Source of the DNA: Christensenella sp. UBA6345
GTDB taxonomy: Bacteria; Bacillota; Clostridia; Christensenellales; UBA1242
Direction of reading: 5' to 3'
DNA length: 51,683 bases
Assembly: GCA_002437945.1 (NCBI GenBank)
Contig: DJSB01000011.1
Coordinates: forward strand, 1 to 51,683
In this document: positions 44,359-51,683 of the stretch, piece by piece
How the letters are laid out: the number at the start of each line of letters is the position of its first letter
Numbering within the stretch: the stretch's first letter is position 1
Notes under the pieces: generated by a model
What the model was told of the DNA's origin: nothing
The model's input: the letters and a program-made list of their open reading frames with translations, nothing else
Databases searched by the model: none
Position numbers and translations under genes: made by a program

Positions 44359-47300
44359 CTAATCAATTTTTGTATTATTGGCTTGGTTATTATTGTTGTT
44401 ATTAGCAAACCTTATCTTATTAATAATGTTAACTATATTAGCATAAGCAGGATAACTAAATTGAACTAGGCATAGTATAAATAACCAGTTGGTAAAACTC
44501 ATATTAAGAATATTAGCATAGCCAAAGAAATTGTACAAGAATGGTACTGCGAGCACAATTACACAGCAGAATATCATAGCGATATACATAAATGCTCTAT
44601 AGAAATCAAATGGTTTACATATCTTAAACAATACAAGCATACCTGACAAGGTAACTAATAGACTAGCAATTGTTTCGTAGTAATCTCCCGCATAAGTAGC
44701 ATATTTGTTGTAGTAGAAACAAATAATAACGTTAAGTGTAAATATAATCGCACCCGGCAAACTATTACATATCAAGTTGGACAAGAATTTACCTTGAATC
44801 TTATCTTTATTAGGTTGTAAGGATAAGAAGAATGCAGGGACACCAATAACAAATGTTTCTAGTAACATAATCTGATTGGTATTAAATGGATATTGTGTCT
44901 TTACTATCAAACAGAATATTGATAGGAAGATAGTAAAGAATGTTTTCATCAAGAATAGCGAACTACTCTTTTGAATATTATTAATAACACGTCTACCTTC
45001 TGCCACTACACTAGGCATACTAGCAAAGTTACTATCTAATAGTACAAGGTGACTTACATTACGTGTGGCTTCACTACCACTAGCCATTGCTATACTACAA
45101 TCTGACTCTTTCATAGCCAAAATGTCATTAACGCCATCGCCAGTCATAGCGACTTTATGTCCTTTACCTTTAAGTGCCTTAACAAGATACATTTTTTGCT
45201 CTGGGCTAACTCTACCGAATACGGTATATTTATCTGCTGCTTCAGCAACTTGTTGTTCGGTTAATCCTTCTAGGCTTATAAACTTCTCGGCATTCTCTAC
45301 CCCAACACGTTTACTTACTTCACTAACTGTGATAGGGTTGTCACCGCTTATAATTTTAATTTGAACACCATTATCTCTAAACCACTTAATGGTTTTTGCT
45401 GCTTCTTCTCTTATATGGTCTTCTATAACTATTATTGCTACTGGAGTACGTTTAGCCGGAACTTTATCTCCTTCTAATCCGCCATCACACTTTGCAAGTA
45501 ATATTACTCTAAATCCTTTAGAAGCATATTGTTTAACAAGTGGGTCAACATCTTGATTTTTTTCTTTTAGTACATATTCTGGAGCACCAAACACATAGGT
45601 TTCGCCGTTTTTAAATGTAACAGCGCTTAACTTTCTTGAACTACTAAATGGTAGAACAGTTTGTTTGGTAAATTCCTTACTATATCCGAAGTAAGTAGCC
45701 AAGGCTCTAGAAGTCTGGTTGTTATCTTCCAAAGCAGTTAACATACTTCCCATAATGTCATTAATTGTATGATTAACATTGGTTAATTGAATAACCGAAT
45801 TAACTTTCATACTACCATCAGTGATAGTACCAGTCTTATCTAGGCACAACACATCAGTACGTGCCAACATCTCTATACTATATAAATCTTGTACAAGAGT
45901 ACGTTTTTTAGCAAGTTTAATAACTCCTACTGCAAGTGCCATACTTGTAAGCAAGAACATACCCGCAGGTATCATACCGATTATCGAACCAGCAGTCTTC
46001 TTAATAGTATCACTTATATTACCCAATTGTTGGAAGTTGTTGTAATACATAAGTATAGCAAGTGGTATTATTACTAGACCTATACAACGTATAACAAGGT
46101 TAAGACTCTTAAGTAATTCACTTTTAGCGGACTTATACTCTTTTGCCTTTGCAGATAATTTGGCTGTATAGTTAAACTCGCCTACTCTTTCTACAAGTGC
46201 AGTACATTTACCACTAGCGATAAAACTACCCGAATATAATATGTCGCCTTTTTTCTTCTTTATAGCAACACTTTCGCCAGTAAGCAAACTTTCGTTAACT
46301 TCAACTTCTCCTTCAAGAAGTTTACAGTCAGCACAAATTTGTTTACCAGTATTAAAGTAAATAATATCATCTAATACTACATCATTAACAGAAACATCAT
46401 GCTTATAACCATCTCTTAATACAGTAGCAGTAGGTGCACTAACTAAACTTATCTTTTCTATAGTCTTTTTTGCTCTAATCTCTTGAATAATACCAATAAC
46501 GATATTACATATAGTAACCACTAGGAACATAAGGTTGTTCCAAGCCCCTACTGATATTAAAGCACCAGCAACTGCAAATACTAATAAGTTAAAGAAAGTA
46601 AATATGTTACCAAAGAAAATACGTCTATATGTTTTTACGTTTTTATCTTCTACCTTGTTAGTTAAACCTTCGCTAGTACGTTTTTTAACTTGGTCGGCAG
46701 TAAGACCCATTTTTGTGTTGGGTGTAAATCTTTCTACTTTTTCAAGGTCAATCTTTTTCTTTTTAGATTTTGCTTTTGCTCTAGCACGTTTTTCTTCTTT
46801 CTCTTTTTCTTTCTTTAATCTTGGGTGAACTTCTTCTGGAGTAAGAATTCTTGGTTTTCTTATCTCTTCAGTCTTTTCATTGTTCTTTTCGACATTCTTA
46901 CCTTTTTTGTCATCTTCTTCACTAACAAGATTTAAGTCTTCACTAGTATCTACATCTACTTTAGTCAACTCGACAGATTCATTAGATTTTTTAGTACGCT
47001 TCTTCTTTGGTTGTTGCACTGGTGGTATAACCACTTCTTTTTCTTCTACAACTGGAGTAGCATTAACATCAGCCGATGTTGTTAACTCTAGATTGTCAGC
47101 CTTAACAGAAGCAGATTTTGAAGAAGATTTTTTTCTTGTTTTGGTAGGTTGTGCAGTTGTTTCTTCTTTTTTTGGTTCAACTTTTTCACTATCTACTTTT
47201 GTCGCTTTTGTTTTTGCTTTTGTGTTTTTAGAAGTCGACTTGGTAACAGAACTATTGTTTGGTTTTTCGGCAGTATTTACACTAGTATCTTGTAGTTCAA

Positions 47301-47370
47301 CTTTAGTTTCTGGCTTACTTAAGTCTAAAGCAATTTGATTGTCAGTAACTTTTTTAGTTTGTTTTGCCAT
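44359..47370 (-). CDS. CtpE-like P-type cation ATPase with long Lys-rich N-terminus
   Basis: 1003 residues, AAAGGAG site. Residues 1-~215 are a Lys/Thr/Ser/Glu-rich, probably disordered cytoplasmic extension that related pumps (~800 residues) lack. The pump proper begins at MGLTADQVKKR. It has the actuator LLTGES, phosphorylation motif CLDKTGTIT, nucleotide-domain segments, and hinge MTGDGVNDILAMKESDCSIAM. The order and sequence around NSVIG/NIVIGIIQEIRAKKT match CtpE-type ATPases, implicated in Ca2+ uptake in mycobacteria. The fourth-helix motif is IPAGM rather than PEGL, so one usual ion-binding Glu is missing. Ion unknown. Confidence 0.85.
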   Translation of the reverse strand: MAKQTKKVTDNQIALDLSKPETKVELQDTSVNTAEKPNNSSVTKSTSKNTKAKTKATKVDSEKVEPKKEETTAQPTKTRKKSSSKSASVKADNLELTTSADVNATPVVEEKEVVIPPVQQPKKKRTKKSNESVELTKVDVDTSEDLNLVSEEDDKKGKNVEKNNEKTEEIRKPRILTPEEVHPRLKKEKEKEEKRARAKAKSKKKKIDLEKVERFTPNTKMGLTADQVKKRTSEGLTNKVEDKNVKTYRRIFFGNIFTFFNLLVFAVAGALISVGAWNNLMFLVVTICNIVIGIIQEIRAKKTIEKISLVSAPTATVLRDGYKHDVSVNDVVLDDIIYFNTGKQICADCKLLEGEVEVNESLLTGESVAIKKKKGDILYSGSFIASGKCTALVERVGEFNYTAKLSAKAKEYKSAKSELLKSLNLVIRCIGLVIIPLAILMYYNNFQQLGNISDTIKKTAGSIIGMIPAGMFLLTSMALAVGVIKLAKKRTLVQDLYSIEMLARTDVLCLDKTGTITDGSMKVNSVIQLTNVNHTINDIMGSMLTALEDNNQTSRALATYFGYSKEFTKQTVLPFSSSRKLSAVTFKNGETYVFGAPEYVLKEKNQDVDPLVKQYASKGFRVILLAKCDGGLEGDKVPAKRTPVAIIVIEDHIREEAAKTIKWFRDNGVQIKIISGDNPITVSEVSKRVGVENAEKFISLEGLTEQQVAEAADKYTVFGRVSPEQKMYLVKALKGKGHKVAMTGDGVNDILAMKESDCSIAMASGSEATRNVSHLVLLDSNFASMPSVVAEGRRVINNIQKSSSLFLMKTFFTIFLSIFCLIVKTQYPFNTNQIMLLETFVIGVPAFFLSLQPNKDKIQGKFLSNLICNSLPGAIIFTLNVIICFYYNKYATYAGDYYETIASLLVTLSGMLVLFKICKPFDFYRAFMYIAMIFCCVIVLAVPFLYNFFGYANILNMSFTNWLFILCLVQFSYPAYANIVNIINKIRFANNNNNNQANNTKID

Positions 47371-47577
47371 TTCTCTCCTTTTTCATATCGTAAATGCCTT
47401 TAGGCACACACTTGATTATTTTATCATAAATAGTTTAACATAAAATCGACTTACAATAATAGTAAAAATTTAATGTTTTTTAATTTTTGTATATATAGTC
47501 TCACATTGTATTTATGCATCAACACATACATTATGGTATATTTACACAATAATTTATAAAATTTAATCCAATTAAAA

Positions 47578-47606
47578 TTGAAATAAATTAAAGTTATTGA
47601 TATAAT
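47578..47606 (+). promoter_or_regulatory. Sigma-A promoter of glyQS
   Basis: TTGAAA, 17-base spacer, TATAAT. The leader is about 47 nt, too short for a T-box. Confidence 0.8.
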
Positions 47607-47659
47607 AGTTACAGATTAAGAGTAGAAAATACCCAATATATAATCAAGGACAGAAATTT

Positions 47660-49051
47660 ATGGCAGAATTAAAAACAAAAGCAACTATGGACAAAGTTGT
47701 CAATCTATGTAAAAACAGAGGAATTATTTTCCAAGGTAGCGAAATCTATGGCGGTATGGGAAATACTTGGGACTATGGCCCTGTAGGTGTAGAAATTAAA
47801 AATAATATCAAACGTGCTTGGTGGAAAAAGTTTGTACAAGAAAGCACTAATACTTTTGGTGTAGACGCAGCCATTCTTATGAATAGCAGAGTATGGGACG
47901 CAAGTGGACACACATCAAGTTTTAGCGATCCAAAGATGGATTGTAAGGAATGTAAAACACGTGAACGTGCAGATAACATTATTGAAGATTATTGTGCTAA
48001 ACATCATATTGATGGCATCGTACCAGACAAAATGACTAACCAAGAGATGGAACAATTTATTGAAGAACATAAGATTAATTGTCCAAAATGTGGTAAACAT
48101 AACTGGACTCCTATAAGACAATTCAACTTAATGTTCGAGACTTCTAGGGGTGTTACTGACGAGAACCAAAACAAAATTTATCTTCGTCCAGAAACAGCCC
48201 AAGGCGAATTTGTAAACTTCTTAAATGTTCAAAGAACAATGAGAGCCAAAGTTCCTTTCGGTATAGCCCAAATAGGTAAAGCCTTCCGTAACGAAGTAAC
48301 TCCAGGTAACTTTATTTTCCGTACTATTGAATTTGAACAGATGGAACATCAACTATTCTGTAAAGAAGGTACAGACCACGACTTCTACGAATTATACAAA
48401 CAAAAAGCATTCAATTTCTTATTAGATTTAGGTTTTAACAAAGACCATTTACGTTTTAAAGACCACGACAAATTGGCATTCTATGCTAAAGCCGCTTGTG
48501 ATATTCAATACTACTATCCTATGGGCTGGCAAGAACTTAACGGTATACACAATCGTACCAACCATGACTTAAGTCGTCACCAAGAATTTAGTGGTAAATC
48601 CATGTTATATCTTGACCCATTTACCAACGAAAAGTTTGTACCATGGGTAGTAGAATATAGTATTGGTGCAGACAGATTAATGCTAGCAGTATTATGTGAA
48701 GCCTATGACGAAGAACAACTTGATAACGAAACAAGAGTTGTTATGCACTTCCACCCTGCAATAGCAGCATATAAAGTTGCAGTATTACCACTTCAAAAAC
48801 AACAAGGCGAAAAAGCAAGAGAAATATACAACAAACTTTCTACATACTTTATGTGTACATATGATGAAGCAGGTAGCATAGGCAAACGTTATCGCCGTCA
48901 AGATGAAATAGGTACACCTTACTGCTTAACAGTAGATTTCGACACTATGGAAGACGATACCGTAACCATACGTGATAGAGACACTATGGAACAAATCCGT
49001 CTTAAAGTAGATGATGTTATACCTTATATTCTAGAAAAAATTAAATTTTAA
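47660..49051 (+). CDS. glyQS: Glycyl-tRNA synthetase, one-chain dimeric type
   Basis: 463 residues, the normal length of the Bacillus/Staphylococcus-type GlyRS. AAGGA precedes the ATG. Class II signatures are present: GSEIYGGMGNTWDYGPVG; motif 2 FRNEVTPGNFIFRTIEFEQMEHQLF (in parts); motif 3 VVEYSIGADRLMLAVL; and a C-terminal anticodon-binding domain (VAVLPLQ, YDEAGSIGKRYRRQDEIGTPYCLTVD). A four-Cys cluster (CKECKTR, then CPKCGKHNW) probably binds zinc. Charges tRNA-Gly. First of two genes in an operon. Confidence 0.97.
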   Translation: MAELKTKATMDKVVNLCKNRGIIFQGSEIYGGMGNTWDYGPVGVEIKNNIKRAWWKKFVQESTNTFGVDAAILMNSRVWDASGHTSSFSDPKMDCKECKTRERADNIIEDYCAKHHIDGIVPDKMTNQEMEQFIEEHKINCPKCGKHNWTPIRQFNLMFETSRGVTDENQNKIYLRPETAQGEFVNFLNVQRTMRAKVPFGIAQIGKAFRNEVTPGNFIFRTIEFEQMEHQLFCKEGTDHDFYELYKQKAFNFLLDLGFNKDHLRFKDHDKLAFYAKAACDIQYYYPMGWQELNGIHNRTNHDLSRHQEFSGKSMLYLDPFTNEKFVPWVVEYSIGADRLMLAVLCEAYDEEQLDNETRVVMHFHPAIAAYKVAVLPLQKQQGEKAREIYNKLSTYFMCTYDEAGSIGKRYRRQDEIGTPYCLTVDFDTMEDDTVTIRDRDTMEQIRLKVDDVIPYILEKIKF

Positions 49052-49074
49052 TCTAAAAAAAGGAAATTAGAACT

Positions 49075-49773
49075 ATGGCAAAATGTGCATTGTGTGGCAA
49101 AGATTTAATCGAGTTTAGTAAAGAACAAGAAGACAAAATTCTGGCACTTATAGATAAAGATAGTTTAATACTTGCCGAGACTTACCCACATTGTTTTAAC
49201 TATTGTCCTAATTGTGGAATAATCGAACACCCCTTTACTCCACAACAACTAGAAATATTATCTTCCCATCTTGAACAATTAAAAGAAGTTAATGATTTAA
49301 ATATACCCGAAATTATAGACCCACAACATTATACAAAGTCTTGTCTATTAGCCGGCGAATGTTTTAGCATTCTTAACAACACCGATTATGCTCCGTTATG
49401 CTATAAGGCTTGCGAAGATGATTTAAGTGCTTTGCTAATTAAGTATTTAAAAAAGCATTACCCACAGATGGATTTAAACAATACAGTTAATGTAGTTAAC
49501 TTAAATATGAGTATGGAAGACAACGATTTGTTTTTGGAGATAACCAATTGGCTTAATGTGTTTAGATTAAGAACTTTGGCTACTACTCCAGAAGATGTAT
49601 CTAGTAATCCAGTACTTTTATACAATGCAATACTTGTGTACATTAATCAATGCGAAATGGATAAAGCACATCAATTGTTTGATATAGCAAAAACCAATTA
49701 TGCTGGCACAAGTGACGTACACGATAAAGCAATTAATTATATCCAAAATTTATTTGATAAATTCGACTATTAA
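49075..49773 (+). CDS. Zinc-finger helical protein, glyQS operon
   Basis: 232 residues, AAAGGAAA site, 23 bp after glyQS. The N-terminus has two CxxC pairs (CALCGK, CPNCGI), a likely zinc site. The rest is mostly helical, with a TPR-like feel near the end (LLYNAILVYINQCEMDKAHQLFDIAK). It resembles DUF2225-type cytoplasmic proteins by general layout only. Function unknown; co-transcribed with glyQS. Confidence 0.65.
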   Translation: MAKCALCGKDLIEFSKEQEDKILALIDKDSLILAETYPHCFNYCPNCGIIEHPFTPQQLEILSSHLEQLKEVNDLNIPEIIDPQHYTKSCLLAGECFSILNNTDYAPLCYKACEDDLSALLIKYLKKHYPQMDLNNTVNVVNLNMSMEDNDLFLEITNWLNVFRLRTLATTPEDVSSNPVLLYNAILVYINQCEMDKAHQLFDIAKTNYAGTSDVHDKAINYIQNLFDKFDY

Positions 49774-49814
49774 AATTATTTATTTAAGTAGATTATATAG
49801 TTAACTAAAATAGT

Positions 49815-49853
49815 AAAAAAGACATATTGATTAGGTTTCAATATGTCTTTTTA
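49815..49853. terminator. Bidirectional terminator after the glyQS operon
   Basis: AAAAAGACATATTGA/TCAATATGTCTTTTT stem between convergent genes, T runs both ways. Confidence 0.9.
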
Positions 49854-49861
49854 TTTATCTA

Positions 49862-50167
49862 TTATTGTCTTCTAGCCCCGCAATTAGGACAACTATCTTC
49901 TGACTCATTAAGTCTAGTGCCACAGTATGGACACTTGTTTTTATTTTCTTCTTTCTGTACATTTTCAGCAATTTTATCTTTTACTTTTTGATAATAGTCA
50001 TTAGCAGTACCCTTAAATTTTATAGCACTTTTAATAGCAATAACTATAATAGATATAGCAACTATTGCAATAACTATAGCAATCACTACCCATATTAGAC
50101 CAAATTCTTCAAACATCTCTTCAACAAAAGAATCAAGTAGTAATCTCTTTAAATTTAAATTAAACAT
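49862..50167 (-). CDS. Small membrane protein with C-terminal zinc ribbon
   Basis: 101 residues from the ATG at 50167, eight bases after AAAAGG; a GTG six bases upstream is less well placed. One membrane helix (~24-46) is followed by a Lys-rich linker and a zinc ribbon (CPYCGTRLNESEDSCPNCG). Follows the next zinc-ribbon gene by 21 bp, so the two form an operon. Function unknown. Confidence 0.7.
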   Translation of the reverse strand: MFNLNLKRLLLDSFVEEMFEEFGLIWVVIAIVIAIVAISIIVIAIKSAIKFKGTANDYYQKVKDKIAENVQKEENKNKCPYCGTRLNESEDSCPNCGARRQ

Positions 50168-50188
50168 ATTCACAACCTTTTATCACAA

Positions 50189-50722
50189 CTATATTTTGCT
50201 TTTGCAATTAGGACATTTTTTATCTTTTGCAGTGATACGACAACCACAATATGGACACTTGGTCAAACTTGCTCTTTCTTCTGCTTGAACTTGAAGTTGC
50301 TCTTTTTCTTCTTTATTATCTCTTGCTTCAATATTAATATCTTGCTTTGCCACCATAAGCAAATGCATACCAAAGCCAGCCGACACAACCGCAACTGCAA
50401 TACAAATTAATAAGGTTTTTAAATCATATGCTTTAACGATATCGTATACCATAAACCCTAAAGTTAATCCAGCAAAGAAACAAAGTAATATTCCTGCAGT
50501 CAAAACAAGATTGGTGCGTTTAAATATTTTCAATGGGCTTAAAGTCAATCCTATTAACAAAAATGAAAATACGCCAACACCTAGACCAATAAGCATAGCC
50601 AAATTGTCATTATATTTACCCTTTAACACTACTAGTTGGTATATAAATAATCCTAAACAACCTAGTCCCAATAAATATGATACAAAACTTAATAATTTAA
50701 TACGTCCGCTATTTTTTAACAT
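50189..50722 (-). CDS. Four-helix membrane protein with C-terminal zinc ribbon
   Basis: 177 residues, AAAGGAG site. Four membrane helices (~10-130), a charged linker, then a zinc ribbon (CPYCGCRITAKDKKCPNCK). Probably encoded with the 101-residue zinc-ribbon protein. No family recognised. Confidence 0.72.
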   Translation of the reverse strand: MLKNSGRIKLLSFVSYLLGLGCLGLFIYQLVVLKGKYNDNLAMLIGLGVGVFSFLLIGLTLSPLKIFKRTNLVLTAGILLCFFAGLTLGFMVYDIVKAYDLKTLLICIAVAVVSAGFGMHLLMVAKQDINIEARDNKEEKEQLQVQAEERASLTKCPYCGCRITAKDKKCPNCKSKI

Positions 50723-50846
50723 AACAAATCTCCTTTTATCGTAGGTAATGCTTAAACAAAATCTATTAAACTTATAACTTTAAGAACATATCTTTAATTA
50801 TATATTACCATTTATAATAAAAATTGAAAAGTAAATTAAATTTATG

Positions 50847-50875
50847 TTGCAAATTACTTAAAATTAATATATACT
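50847..50875 (+). promoter_or_regulatory. Promoter of tRNA-Glu
   Basis: TTGCAA, 17-base spacer, TATACT; expected start near 50,882. Confidence 0.7.
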
Positions 50876-50891
50876 ATCATTGTCAATTTAT

Positions 50892-50966
50892 GGCCCTATG
50901 GTCAAGCGGTTAAGACGTCGCCCTCTCACGGCGGAATCTGGGGTTCGATTCCCCATAGGGCTACCA
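50892..50966 (+). tRNA. tRNA-Glu (anticodon CTC)
   Basis: A complete cloverleaf of 75 nt with CCA encoded. Acceptor GGCCCTA pairs with TAGGGCT (G-U at the end). The anticodon stem TCGCC/GGCGG holds loop CTCTCAC, anticodon CTC. T arm GGGG-TTCGATT-CCCC. It reads GAG codons. Confidence 0.95.
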
Positions 50967-51329
50967 TTAAACACCTTTATTAAGCCATTTTTGTAAGTTC
51001 GACTTAATATTGGTTATAAATTGCAATGGCTTAATTAAGCCATTTTTTTATTTTTAAATAGCCAATTGAGTGTCTTTTTGAGTGTCAAAAGTCAATATAT
51101 TGTTAAATACAATTAATTATTTTTTGTTGTCCCACAATAAACATATAAAAAAGACTATACTAATATAAGTATATTTTTACGTGTAAATTAAGCCATTTTA
51201 ATAATAATTGATTGTGTTTTTTAATATTAATAGTTATACTTGGTTATAATTTAAAAACAAATCTTGCAAAAATATAAAAAGTATAGTATACTTTTACATA
51301 ATAAAATTTTACTATTTAAGGTGGTCGTT
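50967..51329. other. Spacer after tRNA-Glu with att-like repeats
   Basis: No ORF with a ribosome site. TTAAGCCATTTT occurs three times (50980, 51033, 51188) and TTGAGTGTC twice (51066 and 51078). A TATAAT at 51245-51250, with only a weak -35, probably serves the gene at 51330. Confidence 0.6.
51025..51049 (+). terminator. Palindromic terminator downstream of tRNA-Glu
   Basis: A perfect 20-base palindrome, AATGGCTTAATTAAGCCATT, followed by TTTTT. Confidence 0.6.
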
Positions 51330-51635
51330 ATGGTTAACAATCAATCCAACAAAATTGAATATTTAATGCGTAGACGAGAATATCTACTTAAACTTCGCCG
51401 TAGAGCAAGTATATTTCAGATTTTGGCTGTAATATTCCTTGTATGTGGACTAGTAACAACTTTTGTTATGAAAGCAAAAGACTTTGAAAATGTATGGCTT
51501 TCTGTTATGGGACTAATATTCTTATTGGGTGGTGTAATTTTTGAAATTACCGCACTTATATATTTCAGCAAAGCAAAGAAACATTTATCAGGTCAAACTG
51601 TTAATGCTTCTACCGATCCTAGAGACTGGAATTAA
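51330..51635 (+). CDS. Small two-helix membrane protein
   Basis: 101 residues from the ATG at 51330, which follows AAGGTGG; a TTG at 51264 in the same frame lacks a ribosome site. A basic N-terminus (MRRREYLLKLRRRAS) precedes two membrane helices (~30-47 and ~57-79). No family recognised. Confidence 0.7.
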   Translation: MVNNQSNKIEYLMRRREYLLKLRRRASIFQILAVIFLVCGLVTTFVMKAKDFENVWLSVMGLIFLLGGVIFEITALIYFSKAKKHLSGQTVNASTDPRDWN

Positions 51636-51683
51636 TACAGCATTTACGCAATTTTCAATATCAATAAATATCCCCCAGTAGAA

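Noticed and set aside
47394..47405. Palindrome TGCCTTTAGGCA ahead of the P-type ATPase
   Set aside because: Only 12 bases; too short to call an operator without further copies.
47607..47659. T-box upstream of glyQS
   Set aside because: The leader is ~47 nt with no T-box sequence or terminator.

Overview
The window is AT-rich DNA with Gram-positive signals throughout: strong AGGAGG-type ribosome binding sites, sigma-A-like promoters, intrinsic terminators, a T-box leader, lipobox lipoproteins and a one-chain glycyl-tRNA synthetase. With an anaerobic [FeFe]-hydrogenase trimer, this suggests an uncultured, fermentative, low-GC member of the Clostridia (Firmicutes). I cannot place it to genus. 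No intact phage, transposase or CRISPR array is visible. A small inverted-repeat element lies at the left edge, and an att-like repeat zone follows a tRNA-Glu near the right edge.

Left third (1-18,900, all on the minus strand): a surface-structure locus. Read in the transcribed direction, it holds a giant 3269-residue lipoprotein with about 26 fibronectin-III-like modules and a GLUG-like C-terminus. Next come a SipW-type signal peptidase and six small membrane or secreted proteins. Four of these carry a TasA/camelysin-like export signal, and two look like membrane anchors with disordered cytoplasmic tails. A transglutaminase-fold lipoprotein closes the locus. Together they look like a multi-subunit TasA-like fibre or adhesion system processed by its own peptidase.

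Middle (19,000-33,300): housekeeping and energy genes. These are pheST under a Phe T-box, an SGNH esterase, helD on the plus strand behind a promoter-proximal terminator, the hydCBA electron-bifurcating-type hydrogenase operon, an ABC exporter, an Mrr-like nuclease-domain membrane protein and a small membrane protein.

Right part (33,500-51,683): mgtE is preceded by a previously unlisted 24-codon leader ORF, and its start site is buried in a 15-bp hairpin. Then come a GT2 glycosyltransferase, a divergent diadenylate-cyclase-like (DAC) protein, a 600-bp intergenic region with a candidate structured RNA, a YdjG/YdjI-like zinc-ribbon and SPFH module, and a kinase-fold protein with an apparently leaderless start. 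They are followed by a beta-helix lipoprotein broken at a seven-A tract, a CtpE-like P-type ATPase, glyQS with a partner gene, two zinc-ribbon membrane proteins, tRNA-Glu and a small membrane protein.

The strongest leads are the mgtE leader, the diversified SipW/TasA-like locus, the homopolymer-switchable lipoprotein, the helD attenuator, the DAC-like protein and the intergenic RNA candidate.
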